Shown here: piece after piece, positions 51,106 to 63,255 of the stretch
Layout: every line of letters starts with the position of its first letter
Position numbering within the stretch: position 1 is the first letter of the stretch
Source: Dasypus novemcinctus
Taxonomy: Eukaryota; Chordata; Mammalia; Cingulata; Dasypodidae
DNA length: 64,000 nucleotides
Assembly (NCBI RefSeq): GCF_030445035.2
Contig: NC_080702.1
Span: forward strand, 26,547,652-26,611,651
Reading direction: 5' to 3'
Position numbers and translations under genes: made by a program
The notes under the pieces: model-generated
Seen by the model: only the letters and a program-made list of their open reading frames with translations
Told to the model about the DNA's origin: nothing
Database searches by the model: none

Positions 51106-51353
51106 GACTTGTTGAGCTGCCTTTTTCTGTTATTTCATTTCCTCGAATTTGAAATAAAGCTCTTAAAAAATAAACAAGAATAAAATCACTCTCCTTTTCG
51201 CTGCCGTGTCCTAGTCAATCTGTCACGCCTGAATTGCCCATTCTTCTGTTGATGTGATTTCCAGGGTGTTGCTACCAGGAACGTTCTTGGGAGTGTGTGA
51301 AAACACGGGGACTGTGTTAAAGGACGACGGTAATGAAAACCAATCACCCAGGG

Positions 51354-51600
51354 AAGCGGCTGTGCCTCAATCGGTTGGGCTCCCGTCGACCATACGGGAG
51401 GCCCTGGGTTCGAGTCCCGGGGCCGCCTTGTGAAGGCAAAGCTGGCCCGAGTCCGCGGAGAGTTGGCGCAGCAAGATGACACAACAAAGAGAGACAAGCA
51501 GACACAGAAGAATCCGCAGCGAATGGACACAGAGAGCAGATAGCAAGCAAAGCCGCAAGGAGGGGGGCATAAATTAATTAATTAATTAACAGAAATCCAA
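51354..51600 (+). repeat. tRNA-derived SINE, short body
   Basis: Head gggaagcggctgtgcctc ... ggttcgagtcccgg, an unusually intact B box, then a shorter body and a TTAA-rich tail. Confidence 0.88.
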
Positions 51601-53555
51601 CAATCCCCCAGGCCAAGAAATACCTCCTCATCTCGCCCTAGAAGCACCCCGTTCCAGATCAGCCCACCTCATTTCCTGTCCCCTTCGCCTGCTGTGTTTT
51701 TCTTTGCTGCCCTTTTCACCACCTGATATTTCCCTGGAAGTTGCTCTGAGCACCGGTGTGACACCTGTCTTGTTCTCCGCTATGCTCCCTGCACCCGCAG
51801 TCGTTGGCACCCAGTGGGTGCCCAGGAAGCCGGCGTGGGGGGAGCAAGAGGCTTCGGGAGCCGTCGGGCTGGGGCGGGAAGGAGCCTGGTCTGCCCTCCT
51901 GCCCGCCATGGAAGGCCTGGCTCCCCCCTTCCAGGCCCCGCTTCCTCCCTGCCACAGGGAGTGCAGCCAAAGGCAGGCCAGGGTGCCAGATTCCTCAACA
52001 GCCAGCCCGGAAGAGGTGGGGAGCCTCCGCTGGGCTTGGGGCCTGGAAGAGAAGAACAGGAAATATCAGAGGAGGTGACTAATAAGAACAACACGGTGAT
52101 AACCGCGGTAATGAAAAGTATTAGCAACAGCTCCCGTGCTCCCTCCCCTGATCGCTAAGCAGAGGGCCAGGAGCAGCGAGCCTTCTGAGGTGGCCTGCAC
52201 CCCCACCGGAGGCCGAGGAAGCTAGGACAAAGGCCCGTGTGCCCCCCTGGCCCCCTCCCCTCTTTCCTGAGCTATAGCGCAGACCAGGCCTGGGCCACGC
52301 TGGAAGGTTCCAGGCCTCACGGAAGGGCACGGGACTGTCAGCGCTGAAACTGGACGGTCCAGAGCAAACTGGGAGAACCGGGCGCTCGGCCCCGGTGGGT
52401 TTCCAGGAGGAAGCGGGAGGTGGGGAATTCCCCTGACTCAGTGAGGCCTGCAAAGAGGGGCTTCCCCCTGGGTCAGGTAAAAGCTTCCCCCCCAAAATTC
52501 CCTGTGTGTTCTTCCCAGTGGGTGAGTTCAGAGAACGGTCAGCCCCCTTCCCCAAAGCAGCCCGTGATGCTGGTTTCCTGAGAATTCTTCCCGGGAAGTT
52601 CCGCGCCCTGTCAGGCACGCGTGCGCCTGGGGCTTCTAGAACATTCTCACAGTCCGGCAGTGGGTGGGACGCTCCCTGCCGGGCCCGAGAGGAAAGAGAG
52701 GCATGGGGCTGGCGCCAGACAGCCTGAGTTCAAGTCCCGGCTCAGCCGCCGTGCAACCCCAGGCTGTGCCTTTGCCTGGCCGTGCCTCAGTTTCCTTCTC
52801 TGCAAAATGGGACTTACCGGAGTCCTAACCTGAGGGATGTATCTGGCACATTCGAGGAGTCGATACCGTAGAGACCTTGGAATGGAGCTTGGAGTGGAGC
52901 CAATGCTTTTAGGGCTTTCATTTAACTATTTCCAGGCGATGGTTTCTTTCCATTAGGGCAGAGATCTGTTTTGTGGATTTATTATTTCATTTAACTATTT
53001 GCAGATGATGGTTTCTTGCCATTAGGCAGAGATCTATTTTGTGGATTGGTTTTATGATGAAAAATAGTTCAGGTGTAGAGAGAAATAATATCACCATCGA
53101 TTCAGGTTAAAAAATAATAAAATAAAAAATAATAAAACAAAAAATAATGAAACAGCATAAACACAGCAGAGGACGGCTGCCTGAAATTCCCTCCCGGCTT
53201 TCCCTCAATCCCTCGGCAGTCCCTGCATCACATTTTGTTCAGTTAAATCCTTCTGGGTAGAATTCTGTTTGCTGCCAGGACGCAGCCATGCTATTTCTGG
53301 AGATGCGTCCGAGAGCCAGGATGCAACTTGTGGGAAAAGGTGCACAGGGTTTTCTCTGTGGGATTGTTTATAAACGCAGAGGCTGGCGAGAACCCAAGTG
53401 TCAATCAAAAGGGGCTGCTGGGAGAAAGACAGAAAGGGACTGGTGGGAAAAAAAGCCCTGACCCAGAGCCAAGAGCTGCTCGATGAGGCCGTGTGGGAAG
53501 AACGAGGAGGTACTGATGTATGGACAAGGGAAGATTGGCAAGCCACGCTATCCGG
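51601..53555. other. Intergenic sequence, no gene recognised
   Basis: Includes a reverse MIR-like piece at 52700-52870 (ctcagtttccttctctgcaaa). At 52915-53050 there is a short direct repeat, tttcatttaactatttccagg with a near copy about 70 bases on. Several open frames have no recognisable product. Confidence 0.5.
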
Positions 53556-53559
53556 TGAA

Positions 53560-53720
53560 AAAAAAACAAGACCCAGCAGGGATTACAAAGCAATGGGGTG
53601 CCTGCCTCCCACCTGGGAGGTCCTGGGTTCGGTTTCCGGCACCTCCTAGAGAAGACGAGCAGATGAGGGAACGAGGGAGCCATCTGGGGTGGGGATGGGG
53701 GGATAACAAGAACAACAGAA
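53560..53720 (+). repeat. Short tRNA-like SINE
   Basis: Head with ggttcggtttccgg and an agaagacgagcagatgaggg body. Confidence 0.75.
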
Positions 53721-54720
53721 AATGAACACAGTTGGAGAACTCATATTTCCTGATTTCAAAACTTACTACAAGGCTCCGATAATTAAAACAGTGTGGTGCG
53801 AGCCTAAGGCTAGCCCTATAGACCGATGGAATAGAATTCACCCATCCATGGCCAGTCCATTCAACGAGGAAGGAATCATCTCTTCAACAAATGGTGCTAA
53901 GACAACTGGAAATCCAGCTACAAAGGAATGAATGTGGACCCCGACAAAACCAAAATTAGTTAAAAATGGATCAACGACCTACATACAAGAGCTAACACTA
54001 TCACATACTTTGCAAGAAAACATTGGGAGATAACTTCAGGACCTTGGAGTAGGCAATGAGTTTTTAGATTCTACCCCAAAAGCACAAGCAACCAAAGAAA
54101 AATTGATACAGGGGACTTCATCCAAACTGAAAACTTCTGTGCATCAGAGAACATTCTCAAGAAAGTGAAAAGATAGCCTATGGTACGGGAGAAAATATTT
54201 GGAAACCATGTATCTGATAAGGATTTCATATCCAGAATATACAAAGAACTCTGACAAATCAACAAAAGGACAAACACCCCAATAAGAGCTGGGCCTAGGA
54301 TTTGAAGACTTGTCTCCAAAGAAGATATTTGAATGGCTAAGGAGCGCATGAAGGTATCCTCAAGACCGTGAGCCATTAGGGAAATGCAAATTAAAACTGC
54401 CGGGAGATACCACTTCGCACCCCCTGGGATGGCTTATTATGAAATAAAAACAAAACAAAAACGGAAAGTAACAAGTGTTGGTGAGAAACGGGAAGCCTGG
54501 TCCGTTGTTGGTGGGAATGTAAAATGGTTTGGCCGTTCATAGATTTACCATACGACCCGGCAATTCCGCTCCTAGGCATATGCCCCAAACAGCTGCAAGC
54601 GAGGAACTCAGACAGATACACAACGACGTTCACTGCAGCCTTAGTCACGATGGGCAAAAGGTGGAACGAGTCTTGTCCACGTACTGCACGTCATATTGTC
54701 CACTTGGTTGAAATGAAAAG
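53721..54720 (+). mobile_element. L1 ORF2/3' fragment
   Basis: Begins gagaactcatatttcctgat, then ggctagccctatagaccgat, followed by text similar to 14250 and 34860, and ends in the 3' part near 54700. 5'-truncated and coding-dead. Confidence 0.85.
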
Positions 54721-55899
54721 GGAAAAAAAAAAGAAGAGAAAAATCACTGATCCCGGCTGGTGGGTGGGGATCATCCCATCTTGGGGTTGCTGGCCGGCTG
54801 TGCTCGGCCTTCCACAAAGCCCTTAGGGACGGCCACTCGGTTTTGCAGCTCAACGTCGCCCCCTGCTGCTGACTGGTGCGCACACAACGGCCCTCCCGTG
54901 ACCCTTTTTTTTTTTTTTGGGACACTCTGGCAAAAGTCGTGCCCGGCGCCTTCCGGGCGCTGGGGATGTGGCAGGGATGGGAAAGGCCCGCGTTGTGCCC
55001 TGGTGGCACCCAAGGTGGGGGAGGGGTGGCGCTCCACGCCGCTGGGAAGGCGCCACAGAGGAGGTGGCCCTGAGCCGCAGGCACGGGCGACAAGCAGCGG
55101 TCGGAGTGGCTGCCCTTTGGGGGCACGTTCCTTAAGCTCGCAGGTGCCTGTTTACCGGTCCTTTCTGGGAGCCTTTCTCCGGGCTTGAAATAGCGACTTG
55201 CGCCTTCGGAAGGCACCCCGTTTGAGGGCTGCCGGGAAGGGGGTTCCAGGAAGGGGGACCAGCCCCGGATCCGAGCACCCGGGTGCCAAGCGCTGTTGGC
55301 CCGCAGCGTCCTCTCGGCCCCTGTCCCTGCCTCCCTTTGCGGGGGGAACTTGGCACCGTTAGCCTGGACGCTGAGGCAGGGCGCTTTTGCCCGAGGACCC
55401 GCTGATACAGGTCATTCTGGGTGGTCAAGGGACAGCAAGGAGGCCCTGGTGACGGGGGCCAAGTGATGGGGCAGTCTGGGCTTGGAGGTGGGAGCCGCGG
55501 AAGGTTCCCGGGAGAGGGGCGTCGTGCCCTCAGGGGCCCGCAGGCCTTGCCCACCTGCTGGGGGCGGAAGTGGAGGGAGAGGGCAGCCCAGGAGGTGGGG
55601 GCCAGGCAGAGGGGATGGGGGCCCGACCCGGGGAGGAGCCGAGCCCCCCACAGGGGAACTGAGGCCTGAGGAGGCCACGTCGCCCCTGGGTGGACGGTGG
55701 GACCCTGTGCCCAGGCAGGGCAGACGGCGTGGGGGTGGGCTCTGAAGGGAAGATAAGTCCTGAGAGCGGGGGCGGTGGGAACGCAGGGCAAGGGGCTGGA
55801 GGAAGGGGCGCCCCCCCAGGTGGCTCTCGGGGTGTCAGGGGCCCCCTCCCAGCCCCGAGAGAAGAGCTGGGCCGACAGCCCGTCCCGGCGGCCCCGGCG
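54721..55899. other. GC-rich sequence downstream of CDC37
   Basis: No exon or recognised repeat. Contains a T run at 54905-54918. The open frames on both strands reflect GC content. Confidence 0.5.
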
Positions 55900-56238
55900 A
55901 GCCTCCGAAATCCTTTATTTGACGACCAGTGCTGTGTAGCGAGGAGACCGACAGTGCCCAGAGCCGGCCCCCCCTGCAGCTGGGGGGCCCCCCACCCCAC
56001 GGGGCCGGCCTGGAGGCGCCCGCCCCTCCCCAGACCCCCGGGGCCTTTGGCGTGTGCTGCTGGGAGGACGGGGGGCTGCGGGCGGTGGAGCCCCTGGGCT
56101 CAAAGGGGACTCGGGGGAGCGCAGGGGGCGGTGGGGCGGGGGCGCAGAGAGAGCAGAGGCAGCGGGGAGCTGGGGGGACCGTGTCTGTTTCTGTTTCCGG
56201 GAAGGGGGGAGCGGAGCGCCCCGGCGGGCGGGGGCGGG
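55900..56238 (-). other. CDC37: CDC37 3' untranslated region
   Basis: GC-rich stretch between the CDC37 stop codon and an AATAAA signal on the minus strand. It holds no repeat I recognise. Confidence 0.8.
55914..55919 (-). terminator. CDC37: CDC37 polyadenylation signal AATAAA
   Basis: TTTATT on the plus strand is AATAAA on the minus strand, followed by GGATTTCG, about 320 bases after the CDC37 stop codon. Confidence 0.85.
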
Positions 56239-56394
56239 TCACGCGCTGCCGTCCTTCTCATCGCCCGGCTTGGGGACGGCTTCCAGCAAGGGGTCCGTGG
56301 GCCCGGCCTCCTCCCCTTCCTTGGCCTCGCTGGCTTTGGAGTTGGGGACCCAGAGGCCGGAGTCGATGCAGCGCTGCATGTGGTACTTGGCGTC
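56239..56394 (-). CDS. CDC37: CDC37 last coding exon
   Basis: Reads DAKYHMQRCIDSGLWVPNSK, SEAKEGEEAGPTDPLLEAVP and DEKDGSA, with the stop at 56241-56239. Human ends VSV; the last residues differ, but the frame is clear. Confidence 0.96.
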   Translation of the reverse strand, partial: DAKYHMQRCIDSGLWVPNSKASEAKEGEEAGPTDPLLEAVPKPGDEKDGSA

Positions 56395-59300
56395 CTGCGG
56401 GGAGAACGGGGGAGGGCGGGTGAGGCGGGGCTGCCCCGCGGCCCGCCCGCCCCTGCGCGAGCTCGGGAAGAATTTTCCGCCAGGGTGGGGATGGTCTAGG
56501 CCCAGCATGGGAGCCACTCGTGGCCACGGAGCACTTGAAATGTGGCCAGTGAGGTAGAATAAGGGCCCTGGGAATTTTACTTAGTTTTGATGTACTCAAA
56601 ATAGCGTAAGTCTAGGGAACAGATGTAGCTCAAGCAGTTGGGTGCCCGCCTCCCACACGGGAGGTCCTGGGTTCGGTTTTTGGTGCCTCCTAAAGACGAC
56701 AAACAAACAATGAGCAGACAACGAGTGCAAGAAGTGAGAGGAAACAACGAGCAGATGGACGAGGGAGCCACCTTGGTGGTGGTGGGTGGGTAGCATAGGT
56801 CTAGAACAGGGGCCAGCCAACTTTTTCTGTCAAGGATCACAGAGCAAATATCTTAGGCTTTGCAGGCTACATGGTTTCTGTCACAGTGAGTCAGTCAGTC
56901 AACCCAGAACTTTTCAGCTCTGAGGCTACATGGCAAAAGCGGTCAGACGATCAGAGAAGCAGGGAGCGTATTTATCAAAGACTAGGCAGTGGGTCCAGAA
57001 GCTACACTTGTGCTTTAAATTTACACTCATCAGAGTTTAGTGAAATTTGACCGACGCTTCCTAAAACCCCTGGGCCAGCTCTGCGCCTGGACCCGTTTCA
57101 CAGATGGGGAAACCAGCGTGGCCGGCCAGGAAGCCACGTGGCAGAAACGGGGTCGCACCCAGGTCTGTTAAGACTCAAGGGAGGGAAGAGGACTTGGCCC
57201 AACGGATAGAGTGTCCGTCTACCACATAGGAGGTTCAAACCCAGGGCCTCCTGACCCATGTGGAGCTGGCCCATGCGCAGTGCTGATGCGTGCAAGGAGT
57301 GCCCTGCCACGCAGGGGTGTCCCCCGCGTAGGGGAGCCCCACGCTCAAGGAGTGCGCCCCGTAAGGAGAGCCGCCCAGCACGAAAGAAAGTGCAGCCTGC
57401 CCAGGAATGGTGCCGCCCACACGGAGAGCGGACACAACGAGATGACGCAACAAAGACACGGATTCCCGGTGCCGCTGACGAGAATGCAAGTGGACACAGA
57501 AGAACACACAGCGAATGCACACGGAGAGCAGACAACAGTGGGGGGGGAGACTCAAGGGAGTGGATGTAGTGCAAGTGGTTGAGCGGCGGCTTCTCACACA
57601 TGAGGTCCCAGGTTCGATCCCTGGTACCTCCTAAAAACAGAACAAGCCAACAAACGAAAACACCCACTCGGGGAAGCCGATGTGGCTCAGCGGTTGAGCA
57701 CCAGCTTCCCACATGGAGGTCCCGGGTTCAGTCCCTGTACCCCGGAACCTCAAAAGAAAACTTGCAAGCCCGTGACAACCAGGAGAGCGCCGCTGGACCC
57801 AGTCACGACGGCCAGGGTTTCCCGTATGCATTATGTGCATTCGTAGTGAGAAACTGGATAAGGAGACTGAGGCCAGGCGGAAGCATCTCGAGGGGCAGAC
57901 AAAGGTGGGCTGGCCTCAAAGGCACACGCGGCCGCGGGGACAATCGCCGGGGACGGGCGCTCGCGGCCTCGTGGCCGCCCCAGGAGCAGAGCCGGGCCCA
58001 CGGCAGGTGCCCAGTCGGTGCAGCAGACCGTGGGGCCACAGGCCCGCTTCCTCCCCCACCAGCCGGGAGGGCGCGTCACGGGGGGGACAGGGGCAGGCCC
58101 GGGCGGGGGGTGGCTGTGGGGGCCCCCGGGGCGCGGCGACTCACGGTGGGGTCCATCTTGCTGATGGCGTCCTGGAGCATCTGCACGTCCTTGACGTCGA
58201 AGCACTTCTGGAGCTCCTGGGGGGCGGGCCGGGGGTCAGCGCCCGGGCGACGGGGAGCCCCCCCCTCCCCCGCCGGGGCTGGGGCCGCACCTCGGGGAGC
58301 GCCTCGTAGACCTCCACGGGGTCCAGGCCGCCGGGGCCCAGGCGCTTGCGGCGCTCCTCCTCCTCGTACTCCTTCACGGCCTTCTCGATGCGCAGCTTGG
58401 CGCGGCCCCGCACGCGCTCCTTGAAGGCCTCCAGCTCGTCGTTGAAGCCCTCCATGTACTGGCGGTCGGCCGTCTGCGGGGGCGCGGGCTGGTGGCCGAT
58501 GGCGCGCACGGGGGGGGGGCCCGCCTCCTCGCTGCCCCAGGCGCCCCCCAGCCCGCCCGCCCCCAGCCCGCCCGCCGGCCCCCGTCTCCTCCGGGTGCTC
58601 GTGGAGAAAGCCTGGGGGTGGCCTTGAGAGTCTGCCCCTCGCCATGTCCCGCGGGCTCCCCCTGCACAGTTGGTCCAGGACCTGACCCTCCACGGCCCCA
58701 CCTGCTGCCGCCTCTCTGACCGTCCCCCAGCCCGCCCGCCGGCCCCCCGTCTCCTCCGGGTGCTCGTGGAGAAAGCCTGGGGGTGGTCTGGACTCTGCCC
58801 CTCGCCCTGTCCCGCAGGCTCCCCCTGCACAATCGATCCAGGACCTGACCTTCCTAGTCCCGTCCAGGGCCCCACCTGCGGCCGCCGCTCTGACCGCCCC
58901 CCAGCCCGCCGGCCCCCCCGTCTCCTCCGGGTGCTCGTGGAGAAAGCCTGGGGGTGGCCTTGAGACTCTGCCCCTCGCCCTGTCCCGCGGGCTCCCCCTG
59001 CACAGTCGGTCCAGGACCTGACCTTCCTAGTCCCGTCCAGGGTCCCGCCTGCGGCCACTGCTCTGACCGTCCCCCAGCCCGCCGGCCCCCCATCTTTCCT
59101 CCGGGTGCTCGTGGAGAAAGCCTGGGGGTGGCCTTGAGACTCTGCCCCTCGCCATGTCCCGCGGGTTCCCCCTGCACAGTCGGTCCAGGACCTGACCTTC
59201 CTAGTCCCGTCCAGGGCCCCGCCTGCGGCCACTGCTCTGACCGCGGGCCGCGGGCTGGCGGGGGTGGGGGGCTGGGCTCCCCGGCTCCCCTCCGACACCG

Positions 59301-60200
59301 CCCCCGCCCCGCCCGCTGGGGGCCCCCCACCTTGATCTTGGTGAAGAACTGCCGGAAGCAGGCGCGGGGGTCCACCTTCAGGCTCTTGGCCAGCTCCAGG
59401 ATGAACTGCATGACGATGGTCTGGTGCGCCACCTGCTCCATGAGCGCGCACTTCTGCGGAGGGCGAGCGGGCGCCGCGGCGTCAGCGCGGGGCGGGGGGC
59501 CGGCAGCGGCGGTGGGGGGGCCCGGGCGCGGCGCCGCTCACCTCCTCCACCTCCAGGTCGATGCACCAGATGACCAGGTAGTTGGCGGTCTCCTCGCACA
59601 CCAGGTGCACGTTGTCCGACAGGTACTTCTGGCTGTCGTCCCAGCGGCGGAGCATGCCTGCGGGGGGGGGCGGCGGTGAGGGGCGCGGGGCCTCGGGGGG
59701 CGGGGGGGGGGACGGCCGCGGCCCCCCCCAGCTCACCGAAGTGCTTGATCTGCTTCTCGTGCTTCTCCACGAAGCTCTTGTGCTTCTGCTCCCTCACCTC
59801 CTCGGACTCCTCCTCGGCGCGCTCCGGCTTCGTGTTGACCATGCTCTGCGGGGCGCAGGGGGGAGGGCGTCACGGGGGGCCTCGGGGCGCGCCGCCCGCC
59901 CCCCCGGCGCCCGCCCACCTTGCTGAAGCCGTCCTTGCTCAGCGTGTCCACGTTCCAGGGCAGGCTCTTCTCCTTCTTGCGCAGCGCCTCCAGCTTCTGC
60001 TCCCAGCCGCGCTCCTCCTTGCGCAGCTGCTGCGCCTCGGCCTGCAGCCGCGCCAGCTCCGCCGCGCCGCCCGCGCCCTCGGCCACCTCCAGCGCCCTCA
60101 GCTTGCGCTGGCACTCGGCCACCTTGCGCTGGCACTCGAGGCGGCCCCGGTCCAGCTCCTCCTTCTCCTTCTGGAACTGCTCCATGCGCTCCACCCGGGC
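56239..60200 (-). CDS. CDC37: CDC37, HSP90 kinase co-chaperone (coding exons 2-8, 5' end off window)
   Basis: Cytosolic co-chaperone that recognises client kinases and delivers them to HSP90; JAK-family kinases are among reported clients. Seven exons with GT/AG borders give 346 in-frame residues from ARVERMEQF to DEKDGSA and a stop. The N-terminal ~34 residues (human exon 1, with the CK2-phosphorylated Ser13) must lie beyond 64000. The parts are a coiled-coil, charged N-domain (exon 2), the HSP90-binding middle domain with the MEQVAHQ and FRQFF segments (exons 4-6) and a C-terminal tail. Every exon is open with no indel, unlike parts of TYK2. The predicted full length is about 380 residues, against 378 in human. 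Confidence 0.97.
56614..56800 (+). repeat. Short tRNA-like SINE in CDC37 intron
   Basis: Head gggaacagatgtagctc ... ggttcggttttt and a short body, antisense to CDC37. Confidence 0.82.
56801..57180. other. No gene seen (CDC37 intron)
   Basis: Possible old MIR/L2-type text (ttcacagatggggaaacc near 57098), otherwise unassigned. Confidence 0.45.
57181..57551 (+). repeat. tRNA-derived SINE (type A) in CDC37 intron
   Basis: Head with an 8-10 base deletion before the B box, body complete, short tail. gactcaaggga lies at both ends (57170-57182 and about 57550-57560), a target duplication. Confidence 0.92.
57556..57760 (+). repeat. Two short tRNA-like SINEs
   Basis: Heads at 57556 (ggttcgatccct) and 57672 (ggttcagtccct), each head-only with an A-rich end. 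Confidence 0.83.
58145..58216 (-). CDS. CDC37: CDC37 exon 7
   Basis: Twenty-four codons, ELQKCFDVKDVQMLQDAISK then MDPT, match CDC37. Intact; donor gtgagt. Confidence 0.96.
58291..58473 (-). CDS. CDC37: CDC37 exon 6
   Basis: Sixty-one codons, TADRQYMEGFNDELEAFKER through LGPGGLDPVEVYEALPE, match CDC37. Intact; donor gtgcgg. Confidence 0.97.
58555..59250. repeat. ~170-bp minisatellite in a CDC37 intron
   Basis: Four tandem copies marked by ctccgggtgctcgtggagaa at about 58591, 58756, 58927 and 59101, 165-175 bases apart. It lies between CDC37 exons 5 and 6. Confidence 0.94.
59331..59453 (-). CDS. CDC37: CDC37 exon 5 (HSP90-binding domain)
   Basis: Forty-one codons in phase 0, KCALMEQVAHQTIVMQF through FRQFFTKIK, match CDC37. 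The downstream intron holds the ~170-bp tandem repeat. Confidence 0.97.
59542..59657 (-). CDS. CDC37: CDC37 exon 4 (start of HSP90-binding domain)
   Basis: Reads MLRRWDDSQKYLSDNVHLVC then ETANYLVIWCIDLEVEE, identical in character to human CDC37. Intact at 116 bases. Confidence 0.97.
59737..59845 (-). CDS. CDC37: CDC37 exon 3
   Basis: Reads SMVNTKPERAEEESEEVREQ then KHKSFVEKHEKQIKHF. Intact, ending in phase 1 with donor gtgagc. Confidence 0.96.
59919..60200 (-). CDS. CDC37: CDC37 exon 2 (N-terminal coiled coil)
   Basis: Ninety-four codons rich in Glu, Lys, Arg and Gln: ARVERMEQFQKEKEELDRG, ECQRKVAECQRKL, RLQAEAQQLRKEER and PWNVDTLSKDGFSK. A short alanine/glycine insert (AEGAGGAAELA) makes it about two residues longer than human. 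The acceptor is cag and the donor gtgggc. Confidence 0.96.
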
Positions 60201-62838
60201 CTGCGCGGGGACGCGGGCGGCCCGTCACTCGGGCACCGGCCCGTCTGGGGACCGGCCTCCCAGCTCCGCCGTCCCCCACTGCCTGCGTCCGAGTTGGGGC
60301 CTGCCCCTCCTCTGCCCCAACCCCTCCGTGGCTCCCACCTCCCTCAGGACCCCACATCCACCCTGCGGCCCGCCAGGCCCGGAACCCTCCGTCCTGTCTC
60401 CACCCTGCCTCCTCTGACGACTCTCCCTTTGCTCACGGCCCCCGCCCCACGGGCCGCCTCTCCTCTCTGCACACACCGCGAGCCCCAGGGCCTTTGCACT
60501 GGCTGCGCCCTCCGCCTGGAGCGCCACAGGGCTTACGGCTTCGCAGCCTCCCAGTCTTGGCTCAGAGGTCGCCCCGTGGTCCTGTGCCGGGCGCCTGTGG
60601 GGCGGCGTCACCCCCCCCACCCCCCGCATGGCCCAGCCCCACCCCAGCCTGGCCCCTGGCTGGGAGCCGGCCCCCTCCAAGGAATGGGAGCTGGGGAGGG
60701 TGGCGGGTTCATGGGGCTCGTTCCTGGGCTCGCCTCCCAGCCTCTCCCCCACGTAAGGCTGCCGAACCCCTCGCTGGAGCCTCCTGCGGCCACTCTCTCC
60801 CGCCCGTGAGCCCCCTCAAGCCAACTCGGGGTCCCAAAGCCGCCTCCTGCCTTAAGCCCCCAGAGCCCGGCCCTCTGCTGTGCCCCCCTTAGCACAGGTC
60901 TCCCCACTCTTTGCCCCCAGCCCTGCCTCCTCTCCTGCTCGGCCTCCGAGCCCGGACGGTTTTCCCTTCTAGGTGTTTCTTCAGTTCACGCCCCCACCCC
61001 GGTCCTTGCACCTGGATGGCGCCCGATCCCCCCCACCCCCAGCTGTCTCCAGGCCAGTGCGCTCCTGAGCCCAGCCGGATGTCCCCCGGCCTCCTGCCAC
61101 CACCCCCGACGTTGATGCCCAGGTACCTCGTCTTCCACCGCGCCCCAAGTGCCGGGATGCGGCCCCGTCTCCAGGCTTCGGGCCCTGCTTGCACTGACGT
61201 CGCGCTCGGACCCCCGGGCTCCCCCCAGGCACACGGCTCCAGCACCCCCAGTCCCTGGCCCCCCCTCCAGCCCGCCCCACAGGGCCTGCGCGATCTTCAT
61301 CACTGCTGCCTCCCACCCGGGCCGGAAGGGGCCTCGGAAGCGAGTGCAGCTGACCCCAGCTCCGCCTGCCGCGACCCGGCCCGCTGGGGTTCGGATGGGA
61401 GCCCCCGGCCCCTCCCCGGGCCCCTCGGCTGGCAGAGGTCCCACGGGAGCTGGGCCCGGCCTCCTCCTGTCCCGGGCGTGCTGGCCCTGGCCGGCCCCCG
61501 CACGCAGCCGCGCACGCCGGCCTCTGGGCTTCCGAGCACGCCCTCCCTTCCCAGAGCCCTAGGCCCTCTGCTTCTCCTGGCGGACGCCTGTCTCGCACCC
61601 AGGCCCCAGCTCGGACGAGCGCCTTCCCCAGGTGCCCCGGCCGGGGCGTCGCTGAGTCCCACCCACCCTTCTGCCATCACCCTGTGCAGGGGGTCGCCAC
61701 ATCCCACGACGGCCACGGACTGGCCGTGTGCCCCTCACTCTCTGACCCCTGGTGTCCTCGTCTGTCAGAGGTAACCCAGCACGCCTGCTCGCGGGGCGGC
61801 ACTGGGCAAGGCCACGGAGCTTGTGCCAGTTAAGAGCCCAGAGCCACGCTGGACGGTGTGAGCGCCATTTCCGGGCTGGCTGCTGTCACCACGCACTGTC
61901 CCGGGGGACACCCCCCTTCTCTCTTGGGCTCGAACAAGAAAATGTCCCTCAAGGGCTCAGCTCCGTTTCTGGCCCTGAGGGGGCACTCTCCAACTGGGGG
62001 TGGCTGGACCTTGGTCAAGCAGCTGAAACCTCCTTGTGCCTCAGTTTCCCCCTCCGGGACACGGGACCTCACGGGATTGCCATGAGGACAAGATGGGTTA
62101 CGCCCTGTCAAGGCTTCCGGCACAGCACGCACGCGGCCTACCAGAGCCACTGTGCTTCCCAGTGTCGCTGTCATTGTCACCAGCGATTCCCTTCTGTGCC
62201 CGATTGGAGCTCCGGTCCCAGGTTCCGGTCCTGGGCTGGGAGGCCTGGGCCCAGCTCCAGTGCCTGAGCGGGCGGGCACAGCCCACTCCGAGGCTCGCCT
62301 TTCCCCTGTGGATTATGGGTCGAGAGAACCCACACCTCACGGACGGTTAAGTGACGGGAACCTTGGCCTCTGCCGCCCGCCTTGTCCACGAAGGGCCGAT
62401 GTCACCCTGGAGTCCTCCCACCGCCCCTGGAGGGTCTCTCAGCGGCTGCCGTCACAGCCAGACCCACACTGCGGCAGGAAGTGACCGTCCGGCTCGTCTC
62501 TGCTACGTGGCCACTGAGCTCTCCAGGCGGCTGCCAGGGAGGACGCAGCTAAATAAAGGTGTCCGGGGACTGGGCGGGGGGTGGCCGTCTGCCCGGCCTG
62601 GGCTTTACGCCTCGCGACTGGGAGGGGGGCAGGGCAGGAACCAGGGCTGCAGGAAGGACCACACAGAGGGGGAAACTGAGGCTCACGGACTCTCGCTGCT
62701 CTACGGCTTGCTGGAAGGAGCGGCGAGAAACCAGCGCCAGCGGCTTGTCGCTGGGCAGGGGAGCAAGGAGGCTGGGGGCGCTGGCTTGTCCCAATGTCCC
62801 TTCTGGAAGCTTTGGAATTCTTTCACCATGAGAATGAG
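60201..62838. other. CDC37 intron 1, no gene seen
   Basis: GC-rich, pyrimidine-rich on the plus strand, with scattered L2-like phrases (gggcctttgcactggctg near 60489). No exon, no RNA gene. CDC37 exon 1 is not found before the window end. Confidence 0.6.
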
Positions 62839-63078
62839 TCCCCGAAATAATAGTGATGATGATAACTGCTAAAACTTAAGAGGCTTTATTACGTGCCTGG
62901 TCAGGCGCATTCCGGATTTTAAATAACGAGATCCTCCCAAACATCCTACGGAGTGGGTACTGGTAATAGTCCCAGTTGGGGAAACCGAGGCACGGGGAGA
63001 ACGAACAACTCGCTGGAGGTCATGTAGCTCGTCAGGGGTGCCGGAGCCCAGATCTGCAGCTAGGTGGGTGGGCCTGCA
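62839..63078 (+). repeat. MIR element
   Basis: aataatagtgatgatgataac, ttattacgtgcctggtcagg and ggggaaaccgaggcacgggg follow MIR order. Confidence 0.75.
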
Positions 63079-63255
63079 CTTGGACCCACGGAGCCAGGCT
63101 AACTTTTTACTAAACCTCTCGCCTCTTCTAGAACACTCCCGGCCAGACCCGGAGCCAAGTTCCAGGCGGACCCAATCTCATTTCATTCTGACAGGTGTCT
63201 CCCTCCGCTCCAGGGTGAGGCGGCCAGTGGCAGGGCTGGGATTAGACTCCAAGGT

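Noticed and set aside
55132-56000. Proline-rich minus-strand frames downstream of CDC37
   Set aside because: They begin past the CDC37 polyadenylation signal, have no splice support and are typical of GC-rich non-coding DNA.
60911-61774. Long open frame in CDC37 intron 1
   Set aside because: Pro/Ala/Arg-rich translation from pyrimidine-rich DNA, several overlapping frames equally open, no domain.
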